Below are positions 52,333 through 62,800 of a stretch of DNA of 64,000 nucleotides, piece by piece. Location of the stretch: assembly GCF_036250065.1 (NCBI RefSeq), contig NZ_CP109199.1, positions 1,054,001 through 1,118,000 of the forward strand, in the 5' to 3' direction. Below the pieces are notes generated by a model. The model was not told where the DNA came from. It searched no databases and saw only the letters and a list, made by a program, of their open reading frames with translations. Origin of the DNA: Micromonospora sp. NBC_01699 (GTDB lineage: Bacteria; Actinomycetota; Actinomycetes; Mycobacteriales; Micromonosporaceae). The position numbers and the translations under genes were made by a program. Positions within the stretch are counted from its first letter, which is position 1, and each line of letters begins with the position of its first letter.

Positions 52333-53247
52333 GTGCTCAGCGGCTCGCGCGGAACCCTCGTACGCATGGCGGTCCTCGCCCTGCTCTGGGGATCGGGCTT
52401 CCTCTGGATCAAGGTCGCCCTCGGTGGCGGTCTGACCCCGCTCCAGATCACCGTCATCCGCTGTGCCCTCGGCGCGGCCGTCCTGCTTGCACTCGCGTAC
52501 GCCGCGCGCCAGCGCCTCCCGCGCGACCGGCGGACCTGGCTGCATCTCGTCGTGGCCGCGTTTTTCTGCAACGCCCTGCCGTTCTTCCTGTTCAGCGTCG
52601 GCGAACAGACGGTCGACTCCGGCGTGGCCGGGGTCCTGAACGCCACCACCCCGCTGTGGTCCCTGCTGATCGCCCTCGCCCTGCGTGCCGAGCGCCACCC
52701 GCACCCGCTCCGGCTGACCGGCCTCGCGCTCGGCTTCGCCGGCACCCTGCTCATCTTCGCGCCCTGGCAGGAGACGGGCCTGACCAGTTGGGGTGCCCTG
52801 CTGCTGCTCGCCGCGGCGGCCAGCTACGCGGTCGCCTTCGCCTACATGGCCCGTCACCTGAGCGGGCGGCCGACCGGCCCGCTCGCCCTGTCCGCCGCCC
52901 AGCTGATCACCGCGACCGGCCTGACCACGTTGGCGCTGCCGGTCGGATCGGCCGGGCCGTGGGCGCCCACCCCGACCGCGATCGTCGCGGTCGTCGTGCT
53001 CGGCACCCTGGGTACGGGGGTCACCTTCCACCTCAACGCCCGGCTCATCGCCACCGAGGGCCCGGTCACCGCCGCCACCGTCGGCTACCTGCTGCCGGTC
53101 GTCTCGGTGGCCCTGGGCGCGCTCGTCCTCGACGAACAGCTCAGCCCGCGGATCCTCGTCGGTATGGCGGTCGTGCTCGTCGGCGTCGGCCTGACCCGCA
53201 CCCGCCAGCGCGAGTTGCCGCAGGTGGGGGCCGTGGTCCGGGGCTGA
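52333..53247 (+). CDS. EamA/DMT-family transporter
   Basis: 304 residues, GTG start with GGAGG. Ten predicted membrane helices in two EamA halves (ALLWGSGFLWIKVALGG; TPLQITVIRCALGAA; GVAGVLNATTPLWSLLIAL; second half ALLLLAAAASYAVAFAYM). Drug/metabolite exporter of unknown substrate, under the divergent LysR protein. Confidence 0.92.
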   Translation: MLSGSRGTLVRMAVLALLWGSGFLWIKVALGGGLTPLQITVIRCALGAAVLLALAYAARQRLPRDRRTWLHLVVAAFFCNALPFFLFSVGEQTVDSGVAGVLNATTPLWSLLIALALRAERHPHPLRLTGLALGFAGTLLIFAPWQETGLTSWGALLLLAAAASYAVAFAYMARHLSGRPTGPLALSAAQLITATGLTTLALPVGSAGPWAPTPTAIVAVVVLGTLGTGVTFHLNARLIATEGPVTAATVGYLLPVVSVALGALVLDEQLSPRILVGMAVVLVGVGLTRTRQRELPQVGAVVRG

Positions 53248-53270
53248 CCCAATATCCCGTCGCCGGCCAA

Positions 53271-53306
53271 TGTTGTCGTCCTAGACAACAGTGTGTGGCA
53301 CACACT
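53271..53306. promoter_or_regulatory. Operator candidates of the PadR operon
   Basis: Two adjacent dyads: TGTTGTC/GACAACA (53271-53277, 53284-53290) and the perfect palindrome AGTGTGTG-G-CACACACT (53290-53306), ending 12 bp before the padR start. PadR proteins usually repress themselves at such sites. Confidence 0.6.
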
Positions 53307-53318
53307 ATAGTTTGACGC

Positions 53319-53660
53319 ATGCCGAGTGATGACATCCTCCGGACGCACCTCCAGGAACTCCGACGGGGCACGGTGGTCGCGGCGAGCCTGGTGGCGCTCC
53401 GCCAACCCGGCTACGGCTACGCCCTGCTCCAACGCCTGACCGACCACGGCTTCCCGGTCGACGCGAACACCCTCTACCCGCTGCTGCGCCGCCTTGAGGA
53501 ACAGGGCCTGCTGACCAGTGAGTGGAACACCGACGAGAGCCGGCCGCGCAAGTTCTACCGCACCAGCGCGGACGGGGAGACCATCCTGGGTCGACTCCTT
53601 GCCGACCTCGCCGCCATCCAGACCTCGATGACCGGGCTGATCGAAGGAGCCGACCGATGA
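53319..53660 (+). CDS. PadR-family transcriptional regulator
   Basis: 113 residues, winged helix of the short PadR class: LRRGTVVAASLVALRQPGYGY, DANTLYPLLRRLEEQGLL, and PRKFYRTSADGE. Start at ATG 53319 appears to lack a ribosome site; upstream dyads suggest autoregulation. Overlaps the next gene (ATGA); this PadR plus HAAS-membrane-protein pair is a common arrangement. Confidence 0.92.
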   Translation: MPSDDILRTHLQELRRGTVVAASLVALRQPGYGYALLQRLTDHGFPVDANTLYPLLRRLEEQGLLTSEWNTDESRPRKFYRTSADGETILGRLLADLAAIQTSMTGLIEGADR

Positions 53661-54607
53661 ACACCCTGACCGACCGCTACCTCGCCGCGACCCTGACCTC
53701 CGTACCCGCGCAGCGGCGCGACGAGATCGCCGCCGAACTCCGCGGCTCGATCGAGGACATGATCGAGGACCGGGCCGGCAACGGCCAGGACCCCGCCACC
53801 GCCGAACGGGACGTGCTCACCGAACTCGGCAACCCGGAACGCCTCGCCGCCCGCTACGCCGACCGGCGACTGCAACTCATCGGCCCCACCTACTACCTGG
53901 TCTGGGCCCGGCTGATGCGGCTACTGCTCAGCTTCGTACCGGCCATCGTCGGCACCGTCGTCGCCGTGATCGACGCCGCCGACGGCGGATCGGTCGGCGA
54001 CGTGATCGGCTCCGGGATCGGCGCCGCCATCGAGGTCGCGGTCCAGATCGCCTTCTGGGTCACCCTCGCCTTCGCCATCGCCGAACGCAGCAAGACCAAA
54101 CTCGACCTGCCCGACTGGACCGTCGACCAGCTTCCCGACGCCCCGGTCGACCGTCAGGTGAGCCGCACCGACACCGTCGCGGCCGTCGTCACGATCACCC
54201 TGCTTCTCGCCTACCTGCCCTGGCAGCACTTCCGCTCCTGGGTGCAGGCCGCCGACGGCACCAACATCCCGATCATCGACCCGGCGCTGTGGACGTCCTG
54301 GCTCCCGGCCCTGATCGCCGTCCTGGTCGCCAGCGTGGCCTTCGAGATCGTGAAGTATCGGGTCGGGCGCCGGACCTGGCCGCTGTTCGGGGTCAAGGTC
54401 CTGCTCGACCTGGCGTTCACCCTCCCGGTGATCTGGCTGCTGCACACCGACCGGCTGCTCAACCCGGCCCTGGTGGACCGCTTCGACTGGCTCGGCAACG
54501 ACGACAACCTGAGCAACGTCGCCACCCTCAGCGTCGTCATCACCGCCATCGTCGTCTTTTGGGACATCGTCGACAGCGCGATCAAGACCCGCCGCGCCAA
54601 CGCCTGA
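53657..54607 (+). CDS. HAAS-domain permease-prefix membrane protein
   Basis: 316 residues. An N-terminal soluble four-helix HAAS/permease-prefix domain (about 1-75; RRDEIAAELRGSIEDMIED, VLTELGNPERLAARY) then about six membrane segments. Such proteins are encoded with PadR regulators and are thought to sense or modulate membrane stress. Translationally coupled to padR. Confidence 0.82.
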   Translation: MNTLTDRYLAATLTSVPAQRRDEIAAELRGSIEDMIEDRAGNGQDPATAERDVLTELGNPERLAARYADRRLQLIGPTYYLVWARLMRLLLSFVPAIVGTVVAVIDAADGGSVGDVIGSGIGAAIEVAVQIAFWVTLAFAIAERSKTKLDLPDWTVDQLPDAPVDRQVSRTDTVAAVVTITLLLAYLPWQHFRSWVQAADGTNIPIIDPALWTSWLPALIAVLVASVAFEIVKYRVGRRTWPLFGVKVLLDLAFTLPVIWLLHTDRLLNPALVDRFDWLGNDDNLSNVATLSVVITAIVVFWDIVDSAIKTRRANA

Positions 54608-54625
54608 CCAGCGGCCCGACCGGAC

Positions 54626-54661
54626 GCCACCCCGTCACGTGACCGACGTGACCGGGGTGGC
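54626..54661. terminator. Hairpin overlapping the convergent AraC gene end
   Basis: Arms 54626-54640 and 54646-54661 pair over 15 bp with one bulge; the right arm lies in the last codons of the AraC gene, so the structure can serve both directions. Confidence 0.6.
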
Positions 54662-55591
54662 GCCACGGTGTTCGGGCACCGAATGCGCCAACCGACGGTG
54701 CTCACTCGGGCTCACCCCGTGCACCCGTTTGAAGGCCGCGCTGAAACCGAACCCGTCCGCGTAGCCGAGCTGACGCGCGACGGCCGCCACCGTCGCGGTC
54801 GACCCGGTCAGCAGATCCGCCGCCAGCGTCATCCGCCAGTCGGTCAGGTACGTCAACGGCGGCTCACCCACCAGTTCGGTGAACCGCTTTGCCAGCGTCG
54901 TACGCGACACCCCGGCCCTGGCGGCCAGCGAGGCGATCGTCCACGGTTGGTTCGGTGCGTCGTGCATGGCCCGCAGCACCGGCCCCACCGTGTCGTCACC
55001 CAGCGCGCGATACCAGTCCGGCGGCTCGGCGCCCGGCTGGTCGAACCAGTCCCGCAGCGTGCAGACCAGCAACCAGTCCAGCATCCGGTCCAGCACTATC
55101 TGCCGACCGGGACGACAGCTGCCGAGCTGCGAATCAAGATAGTCACGCAGCGACGCGCAGTCATGGTCGTCCGTCGCCACCAGCACGGGCGGTAACACCC
55201 CCAACAGCCGCTGCGGCGCCCGCCCCTGCACGTGGTACGCCCCGGCCAGCAGCACCGTCCGCTCGGCCGGATCCGCGTCCGGAGCGGGCTCGGTCACCCG
55301 CGACTGCCCACAGTGCACGTCACGAAGTTCACCCGGCCGGAACTCCGACCGGGGCTCGGTGGAGAAGACAAACGGCTCCGGTCCACGTACGACAACGGCC
55401 TCGCCGACCCGTACCTGAAGCGGCTTCTCGCCTCCCGCCCGGGTGATCCAACCCTCACCGCGCAGTGGTACGCACAGCGTCAGCGGTGCGCCGTCGACAA
55501 AGCGCAGCGCCGCCGGTGGCGTCAACACCGAACGGCCGAAGGCCGCACCGTCCGCGCGTACGCCGCGCAGTAAATCGTCGAACGGGTCCAT
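54635..55591 (-). CDS. AraC-family regulator with cupin N-domain
   Basis: 318 residues from ATG 55591 (GGTGAG site). N-terminal cupin_6-like domain (LTLCVPLRGEGWI, VRVGEAVVVRGPEPF) and a C-terminal double helix-turn-helix (TIASLAARAGVSRTTLAKRF, AVARQLGYADGFGFSAAFKR, SPSEHRRL). Divergent from the NmrA-like oxidoreductase by 88 bp; it most likely regulates that gene. Confidence 0.9.
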   Translation of the reverse strand: MDPFDDLLRGVRADGAAFGRSVLTPPAALRFVDGAPLTLCVPLRGEGWITRAGGEKPLQVRVGEAVVVRGPEPFVFSTEPRSEFRPGELRDVHCGQSRVTEPAPDADPAERTVLLAGAYHVQGRAPQRLLGVLPPVLVATDDHDCASLRDYLDSQLGSCRPGRQIVLDRMLDWLLVCTLRDWFDQPGAEPPDWYRALGDDTVGPVLRAMHDAPNQPWTIASLAARAGVSRTTLAKRFTELVGEPPLTYLTDWRMTLAADLLTGSTATVAAVARQLGYADGFGFSAAFKRVHGVSPSEHRRLAHSVPEHRGATPVTSVT

Positions 55592-55679
55592 CAACTCACC
55601 ATAGGTCGCGGACGATCGCACATGCTTGTCGTACGGCAGACCATGTCCGGCCCGCCGCCCCGCCGATTGACTGGTCTGC

Positions 55680-56519
55680 ATGACAACAGACGTGAAGGAC
55701 ATCCTCGTCATCGGCGGCACCGGCAAGATCGGCCGCCGGCTGGTCCGTACGCTCCGGGCCTCGGGCCGACCGGTCCGCGCGGCCTCCCGCTCCGGTGAGA
55801 GACGCTTCGACTGGTCGGAACCGAGCACCTGGTTACCGGCGGTGGAGGGCATCTCGGCGGTCTACCTGATGGCCCCGGAGGACCCGAAGGATGCCGACGA
55901 CTTCGTCACGCTCGCGACAGAATCCGGCGTCAGTCGGTTCGTGGCGCTGTCCGGACGCGGAATCGACCAGATCGAGGGCGACTTCTCGCCGGGCATGCTC
56001 GCCGCCGAGCAGGCCGTACGCGACTCCGGCGTCGAATGGACAATCATCCGGCCGAACAACTTCAACCAGAACTTCGACGAGGACCTGTGGCGGCAGCCGC
56101 TGCGCGACGGCCGACTGGGTCTGCCGATCGGCGTCACACCGGAACCGTTCGTCGACGCCCAGGACGTCGCCGACGTCGCCGCGCTCCTGTTGACCACACC
56201 TTCCGACAGTCATCACGGGCAGGTGTACGACCTGACCGGCCCCGAAGCGCTCACCTTCGCCACGGTGGTGGCGACAATAGCCGAGGCCGCCGGACGCTCC
56301 ATCCGGTACGACCAGCTGACGCCCGACCAGTACCGGACCGAACTGCTCGCCCAGGGCTACCCGGAGGAGACCGCCGCCGCCCTGAACGTCATGTTCGCCG
56401 GAATGCGCGCCGGACACCTAGCCAACCCGACCGACACCGTACGCCGCCTGCTCCGCCGCCCCCCGACCACCTTCAACACGTACGCCGCTCGGGCAGCCAC
56501 AACCGGCGCCTGGTCCTAA
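55680..56519 (+). CDS. NmrA-like NAD(P)-binding protein
   Basis: 279 residues. Rossmann dinucleotide loop VIGGTGKIGRRL (10-21), no Tyr-x3-Lys catalytic pair, and the atypical-SDR NmrA style (VSRFVALSG, WTIIRPNNFNQNF). Members are NAD(P)H-dependent reductases or redox sensors. The AraC/NmrA divergent pair is common in actinomycetes. Confidence 0.88.
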   Translation: MTTDVKDILVIGGTGKIGRRLVRTLRASGRPVRAASRSGERRFDWSEPSTWLPAVEGISAVYLMAPEDPKDADDFVTLATESGVSRFVALSGRGIDQIEGDFSPGMLAAEQAVRDSGVEWTIIRPNNFNQNFDEDLWRQPLRDGRLGLPIGVTPEPFVDAQDVADVAALLLTTPSDSHHGQVYDLTGPEALTFATVVATIAEAAGRSIRYDQLTPDQYRTELLAQGYPEETAAALNVMFAGMRAGHLANPTDTVRRLLRRPPTTFNTYAARAATTGAWS

Positions 56520-56540
56520 CCCCCTCCCCCTTCTCTTTTC

Positions 56541-56642
56541 TCGCCGATCTAGGGCAAATACGTGCTAGTTGATCTCCGATCACCACCATTTGCCCTAGAT
56601 CGGCGAAGAGAGGGAGCGGGGGGGAGGGGGAGGGGGGAGGGG
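56541..56642. repeat. Dispersed inverted repeat plus G-tract at a convergent gene end, copy 2
   Basis: Perfect 19-bp arms 56541-56559 and 56588-56606 (TCGCCGATCTAGGGCAAAT) with a 28-bp loop, preceded by C-runs and followed by G-runs up to the helicase stop. The core matches the copy at 17972-18092, including the inner CTAGTTGATCTCC. Confidence 0.75.
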
Positions 56643-59600
56643 TTAGGCGGCGGTGATGCGGGCGGCGTGGAAGACGGTGGCCGGGAGTTCGTGGTGGAGC
56701 CGCCAGAGGATCCGCATCGGGCGGTCACCGGTGTGCGACTCGTACGTCATCGGGCCTGCGTAGAGGTAGGGCGGCACACCCAGGTCACCGTCGCGTTCCT
56801 TGGTCTCGCGGACGAACAGGTGCACGCTCGACCCACGCTGCCGGTGGTTGATGTACCGCTGGCCGGTCGGTGAAGCTGACGAGGTGGTGCTCTGTGACTC
56901 CCACTGGAACAGCTCGGGGGTGACCGAACGGTCGGCGTACATGGTGGTGGGGGAGTAGTGCCGCTCTGATTTGACCAGGGTGACGAAGAAGATGTCGGCC
57001 TGCTCCGCCTCCACCCACTTCACCCCCTCCCGCATCGACGCCGGATCCGGTACGCCGAACCCCGCCAACACCTCGTTCCGGCTGTACCGCGCGTGCACCC
57101 GCAGCGGCACAGTCGGCGACGCTGGCGGTCCGACCACCCGATGCATCCGTTCCCGCAGCACCTCGTAGAGCTGCCCCAACTCGGCCCGCCGGTCAGGGTG
57201 TTCCGACCAGAGCCGGATCAGCCGCTGCTCCCGTTCGTCGGCCGCGACCTTCGGCCCCCACAGGTTGAGGTACATCAGGTCGACCAGCCGCCCGGGAGCC
57301 GGCGCCTCACCGGAGGCGATCTGCCGCAGCAGGCCGAGCCGGTCCGGATCGTCCAGGTGCAGCATCCGCCCGATCGCCGGCCCGAGGTTCCGATCGTCCG
57401 GACCGGCCGGTTTGGTGTCCAACCCGGCGAGTCGACGCAGCCCCGCCCAGCCACCGATGCTCTTGCGCCGGTAGAGATCCTCGACCTCCAGCCCGGTCTC
57501 ACGCAGGTACTCGGCCAGGCTGACGTCACCGAGCTGGCGCAGCTCGGCGGTGAGGTTCTTGGTCGAGCTGGGCAGCGCGCTTTTCAGGTTCGCCAGCACG
57601 ATCTCCTTGGCAACCCGGTCCAGCTCCACGTGGCAGCCACTGGGCAGGGTGGGAAAATCTTCGCGTACGGCGGTCTCGATCGCCCGCCGGCTGACCCCGG
57701 TCAGTGCTCGCCAACGCAGGTCGAAGCGAAAATTGGCGTGCTGCCCACCGATGAAGTCGAGAACCGTCAGGCACGCTTTGTTGTCGTCCAGGCGCAGCCC
57801 ACGGCCGAGCTGCTGAAGGAAAATGGTGGCGCTCTCGGTCGGCCGCAGCATCAGGATCGTGTCGACCATCGGCAGGTCGACACCCTCGTTGAACAGGTCA
57901 ACGGTGAACAGCACCCGTACCTCTCGGGTTTTGAAAGCGTCGATCAGCGCGCGGCGGCCGGTGGTGTCCTTCGAGGTCACCGCCCGTGCCGGCACACCGG
58001 CCCTGGTGAACGCCTCCGCCATGAACTCGGCGTGCCCGATGCTGACGCAGAACCCGAGCGCCCGCATGCTGCCGACATCGACCTTGTCCCGCACGGCTTG
58101 CAGGATGAAACGGGCGCGGGCATCGTTCCCGGTGTAGAGCCGATTGAGGTCGGTAATCTCGTAACCCTGCCCGCGTTTCCATGTCAGCGTCGACAGGTCA
58201 ACATCGTCGTGCAGCCCGAAATACTGGAACGGCGCGAGCAGTTGCCGCTCCAGCGCCTCCCACAGGTGCAGCTCAACGGCCGCATGTCCGCCGAACCACA
58301 GCCGCACGTCTTCGCCGTCAGCCCGGTCCGGGGTCGCGGTCAGCCCCAGGAGTACGCGCGGCAGCACGTGCTCCAGCAGCTTCGTGTACGTCGGCGCGGC
58401 GGCATGGTGGAACTCGTCCACGATCACCATGTCGTACCGGCTCGGGTCGAAGTCCGGGTGTTGCAGCGACTGGATCGAGGCGAAAACGTGCCGCCACTCG
58501 GTCGGCCGCTCGCCGCCGACCAGGATTTCCCCGAAACTGCCGTCGCGCAGCACGTGCCGGAAAACCGACCGGCTCTGCCGCAGAATCTCCTCCCGGTGCG
58601 CGACGAACAGCAGCGACTCGACGGTTTTGGTCCGACGTAGTTCGCGGTAGTCGAGCGCGGCGACGACGGTCTTGCCGGTGCCGGTTGCCATCACCACCAG
58701 ATTGCGGTATCGCCCGTGCACAATCCGCTCGGCGGCGAGGTCGGCCAGGATCTCCCGCTGGTATCCGTACGGCCGGACGTCGATGTTGGTGATCTCGACA
58801 TCGGGATCGCTGACCGTGCCGTTGCCGGTGTGTTCGTACCGCAGTGCCCGGCGCAGCCGCTCGCCATCCTCGGCCGGGTCGTATGGCTCGAACGCCGGGT
58901 CGCTCCAGTAGTCGGTAAAGGTGGCCTCGAACGTGTTGATGACCGACGGCTGTTCGAGGTTGGAGACCCGGATGTTCCACTCCAGGCCGTCAACCAGCGC
59001 CGCCTTCGAAAGATTCGAAGACCCGACGTACGCGGTGCTGGCCCCGTTGTGGCGGCGGAACAGCCAGGCCTTGGCGTGCAGGCGGGTGGTTCTGGTCTCG
59101 TAGGAGACCTTGACCTCGGCACCCAACTCGACCAGCCGGTCCAGCGCCCGTTGGTCCGTCGCACCGAGGTAGGTGGTGGTGATGACCCTGACCCGGCCAC
59201 CGCGTTCGATCAGCTCCCGGATGGGGCGCTCGACCAGACGCAGCCCGTACCACTTGATGAACGCACAGAGCAGGTCGACCTCGTCGGCCGACGCCATCTC
59301 GGTAGCCACCTCGTGCCCGATGCGCGGCTGATTCCGCCCGTTGACCAGCAGCGCCCCACTCGACAGTGGAGTGCTCGGCCGTACGGGGAACCTTGGCTCC
59401 TCCGGCGGTGTGGGCGGATCCGCGATGGCGGTCAACAGCTTGTGTACGTCGGCCACCTGGTCGGCGCCGTCAACGGCCCGTGGCTCGATCGCCGCGATCG
59501 TCTCGGCGATCTGGTTCGCCATCGCCACCTGCCGAGCCAGACCTTCCCTGTCCGAGCCACCGACCGCACGCAACGCCCGCGTGGTCAACGCGGCAATATG

Positions 59601-59735
59601 CCGCCCCAACACCTCATGCGCGTCCACCGGATCCAGATCCGCACGTTCCACCAGCTCAGACCCGATCACACCCAGCCGAGCATCCAGCCCGTACGTGATC
59701 AGGTGCTCGTAAATCCCCCGCCCCAACTCAGTCAC
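56643..59735 (-). CDS. PLD-like / superfamily 2 helicase / DUF3427 protein
   Basis: 1,030 residues from GTG 59735; an upstream TTG at 59777 is less likely. N-terminal helical region (1-130), a phospholipase-D-type nuclease domain (about 150-280; His220-x-Lys, then YVGSSNLSKAAL), an SF2 helicase core (Walker A ATGTGKT with Lys355; Asp440-Glu-Phe-His box; LGLTATPDR; LQQLGRGLR), and a C-terminal DUF3427 region. This fusion occurs in restriction or defence settings and should cut or remodel DNA with ATP. No partner gene is coupled. The start lies close to TATAGGTTT, possibly leaderless. Confidence 0.88.
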   Translation of the reverse strand: MTELGRGIYEHLITYGLDARLGVIGSELVERADLDPVDAHEVLGRHIAALTTRALRAVGGSDREGLARQVAMANQIAETIAAIEPRAVDGADQVADVHKLLTAIADPPTPPEEPRFPVRPSTPLSSGALLVNGRNQPRIGHEVATEMASADEVDLLCAFIKWYGLRLVERPIRELIERGGRVRVITTTYLGATDQRALDRLVELGAEVKVSYETRTTRLHAKAWLFRRHNGASTAYVGSSNLSKAALVDGLEWNIRVSNLEQPSVINTFEATFTDYWSDPAFEPYDPAEDGERLRRALRYEHTGNGTVSDPDVEITNIDVRPYGYQREILADLAAERIVHGRYRNLVVMATGTGKTVVAALDYRELRRTKTVESLLFVAHREEILRQSRSVFRHVLRDGSFGEILVGGERPTEWRHVFASIQSLQHPDFDPSRYDMVIVDEFHHAAAPTYTKLLEHVLPRVLLGLTATPDRADGEDVRLWFGGHAAVELHLWEALERQLLAPFQYFGLHDDVDLSTLTWKRGQGYEITDLNRLYTGNDARARFILQAVRDKVDVGSMRALGFCVSIGHAEFMAEAFTRAGVPARAVTSKDTTGRRALIDAFKTREVRVLFTVDLFNEGVDLPMVDTILMLRPTESATIFLQQLGRGLRLDDNKACLTVLDFIGGQHANFRFDLRWRALTGVSRRAIETAVREDFPTLPSGCHVELDRVAKEIVLANLKSALPSSTKNLTAELRQLGDVSLAEYLRETGLEVEDLYRRKSIGGWAGLRRLAGLDTKPAGPDDRNLGPAIGRMLHLDDPDRLGLLRQIASGEAPAPGRLVDLMYLNLWGPKVAADEREQRLIRLWSEHPDRRAELGQLYEVLRERMHRVVGPPASPTVPLRVHARYSRNEVLAGFGVPDPASMREGVKWVEAEQADIFFVTLVKSERHYSPTTMYADRSVTPELFQWESQSTTSSASPTGQRYINHRQRGSSVHLFVRETKERDGDLGVPPYLYAGPMTYESHTGDRPMRILWRLHHELPATVFHAARITAA

Positions 59736-59837
59736 TAGAGTAAACCTATACTCGCAGTCCGGCGAGGTAAAGAACAAACCACGGGGCGAGCTGCCGCAGC
59801 TGGCAGTGAAGCGTCGATGTTCATATGAACGTAGCGC

Positions 59838-62800
59838 TCATACAGTCTCGTGATCCGAATCGATAGCTATGTCGGTCCATTCGCTAAATTCCTCAAGGAT
59901 AACTATTGGTTCGCTACCAGCAATCACGCTTGCTATCTTCTGCAATAGGTGTGGAGACCGATGGCCGGTTGCTATGGCGACCTCTACGTTGCGTTTGAGT
60001 GGCCAGCCCTCGGAAAGTACTCCTTGCGAGAGTAGTCGTTTGACAACCTTCAAGGCGCGACCGGGGCCTCGCTCGACGTGTGCAAACCAGTAGAACTCAC
60101 TTTCCAGACGTATGTTTGCGTCGATATCTTGTGTCAACAGGTCCGCCACTAGGGCAGTTGCCTCAAGGTCCTTTTCCATTACAAATAGTATTTGCGCGAG
60201 ATTGACAATATTGTTGGGATCTGCGGGAGAAAAGCTGCACGCCTGCTCAAGAACTTCGAGAGCGGCCTCCAGTTGCCCTTCGTGGTGATGTAAGAAAAGA
60301 CCAAACCGACCAAGGATATCTGGACTAGCTGCACGTTCCGCCAACGCCCGCCCGAAAAGAGCATGCGCCCGGTCCATTTCTCCTCGCACAGCGAGCAGTT
60401 CGGCAAAGTTCGCGAGGTTGTTGACATGCCCTGGATCGATTTCTAGGGCGCGGGTGTATAGCCTCTCTGCAAGTCCGGGGTCACCTATTGTTGTTTCGGC
60501 GAAGATGGCGAAATTACCGATTAGGTTGGCGTCGCTTGGATTGGCCTCGACCGCATTTTCGTAAAGCTCGAGGGCGGAATCTATCTCACCCGGAATGCTG
60601 CTGAGGTAGCGGGCATAGCTGGCGGCTGCCCAACTGTTGAAAGGATCTGACGCCACGGCCCTGTTGAAGAATGCCCGTGCTTCGTCATGGGCACCGTGTT
60701 TGCCAAGGAAGTCTGCGAAGTCGGCCAGGTTACTTGCATGGTTTGGGTCTACTTTTAATGCTCGTGTGTAGAGCGTCCTGGCAAGGTCATCATTTTGAAG
60801 TTTTGTCTCCGCAAACACTGCGAAACTGCCGATTGTGTTTGGATTACGAGGATCGACTTCAATAGCCTTTTCGAATAGCTCGTGGGCCTGATTCAGGTCT
60901 CTCTTTTGGTCGGCCGTGAATCGAGCGTAGCTAACAAGAACTGAGCCGTCCGTGGGCCCGCTCTCGGTTGCTCGTCTAAATAGTTCCTGCGCGCCGTCAA
61001 GATTGCCGAGCTGTGCCTCTAGGTTAGCGAGTCTTGTCAGCGTAACAGTATTTGCAGGAACGAGCTCCAATGCGCGCAGATAGAGGCGCTTGGCAAGGTC
61101 GAGATCGCGAAGTTTTGTCTCGGCGAAGATCGCAAAGTTCGCGATTAGAGCATGACCCGTGGGATCGACCTGAAGAGCCTGCTCGAATAGCTCCCGTGCA
61201 CGATTGATCCCACCAACTTCGCTGGACATGAACCGTGCGTAACGCTCTAACACCCAGCTATTGGTGGGCGAGAGCGACATTGCACGATCAAGCAGTTCGC
61301 GCGCTTCGCCTCGTCGTCCACGATCCGATTGGAAGCCGGCGAACGCAGAGAGCAATTCGAAGTTTTCTGGATTGATCTCGAGTGCCTGTGTGAAGAGTCG
61401 CTCAGCGAGATCGAAGTCGCGGAGTGTTAGTTCGGCGAAAATGGCAAAGTTACTGATGAGGCTGACGTCGTTGGGGTTAGTTGCAATCGCGCTCTCGAAA
61501 ATTTCGCGAGCACGGCCTTCCTCTCCTTGTTGATCAGCTAAGAACCGGGCGTACCTTGACAGCATAAGGATGTTGCCCGGATCAGCTGTCATTGCTTGGT
61601 CGAAAATCAACCGCGCATCCTGTACGCGGCCCTCACGTGAAAGGAAATCCGCGAAGTTGAGCAGGTTCCGCAAATGTGCGCCGTCTATCATCAGGGCGCG
61701 TTGGTAGAGATCGCCTGTCAAGTCGGTGTCACGAAAATATGCTTCGGTGAAGGCTGCAAAATCGCCAAGAAGATCAGGGTTAGTGGTGTCGACACGAACT
61801 GCTTTCTCGTACATTTCGCGTGCTCGGGTGAATTGCGTTGTATATGAGCCTAGTATTTCAGCATACCGTGCCAGTACTAGGCTGCTGTGAGGATGCTCCA
61901 TGAGTGCGCGCTCAAACAGTTCGGTAGCCCGTTCGAGCTGGCCTATACGCGCGTTGAATCGCGCGAAATTGACGAGGTTATTAGCGTGTCCTGGATCTAT
62001 CTCAAGTGCTCGCGTGTATAGTGACCTGGCTAGATCGGCATCACGAAGGATGGTCTCAGCGAAGATGGCGAAGTTGCCTATTAGTCCTTCGTCGTCCGGG
62101 TCGACTTCAATCGCCTTCTCGTACACCTCTTTGGCTCGAACGAAATCTCGCGCTTTGCCACTGAGGAAACGTGCGTAGCTTTCAAGTACCCAACCGCTGA
62201 AAGGATTCGCCAGGATGGCGCGTTCGAACAATTCGCGTGCGCGATCCTGATCCCCTTTGCTCGCCAGGTATTCGGCGAAACCCGCAAGATTAATGGCATG
62301 GCTAGGGTCAATGTCGAATGCTTGGGCGTAAAGTCTTTCGGTAAGACTGGCGTCCCGGAGTCTGGTAGCTGCAAAATTGGCGAAGCTGCCGACTAGATCG
62401 GGATCGACCGGGTCAACCTCAACTGCTCGTTCGTACAATTCGCGAGCGTGTGCGAATTCTCTCAAATGTTCGGCGAGGAAGCGAGCGTATCCCTCAAGGG
62501 CCCAGCTGTTGCGTTCGTCTGTTTGGATTGCCCTCTCAAAAAGTTCTTGAGCTTTAGCATAGTCCTGCTCCTGCGCGAGCATATCAGCGAAGTTTGCAAG
62601 ATTTATTGTGTGCTGCGGCTCGATTGCGAGCGCGCGGGTGTATAGGCGGTTAGCGAACGCGGTATCGTGAAGCTTGGTTTCGGCGAAGATTGCGAAGCTG
62701 CCAAGCAAATCCGGGTCAAGCGGATTGAGCTCGATGGCTCTCTCGTAGATCTCGCGAGCGCGATCGGAGTCTTTCATCTCATTCTGGAGGAATTCGGCGT

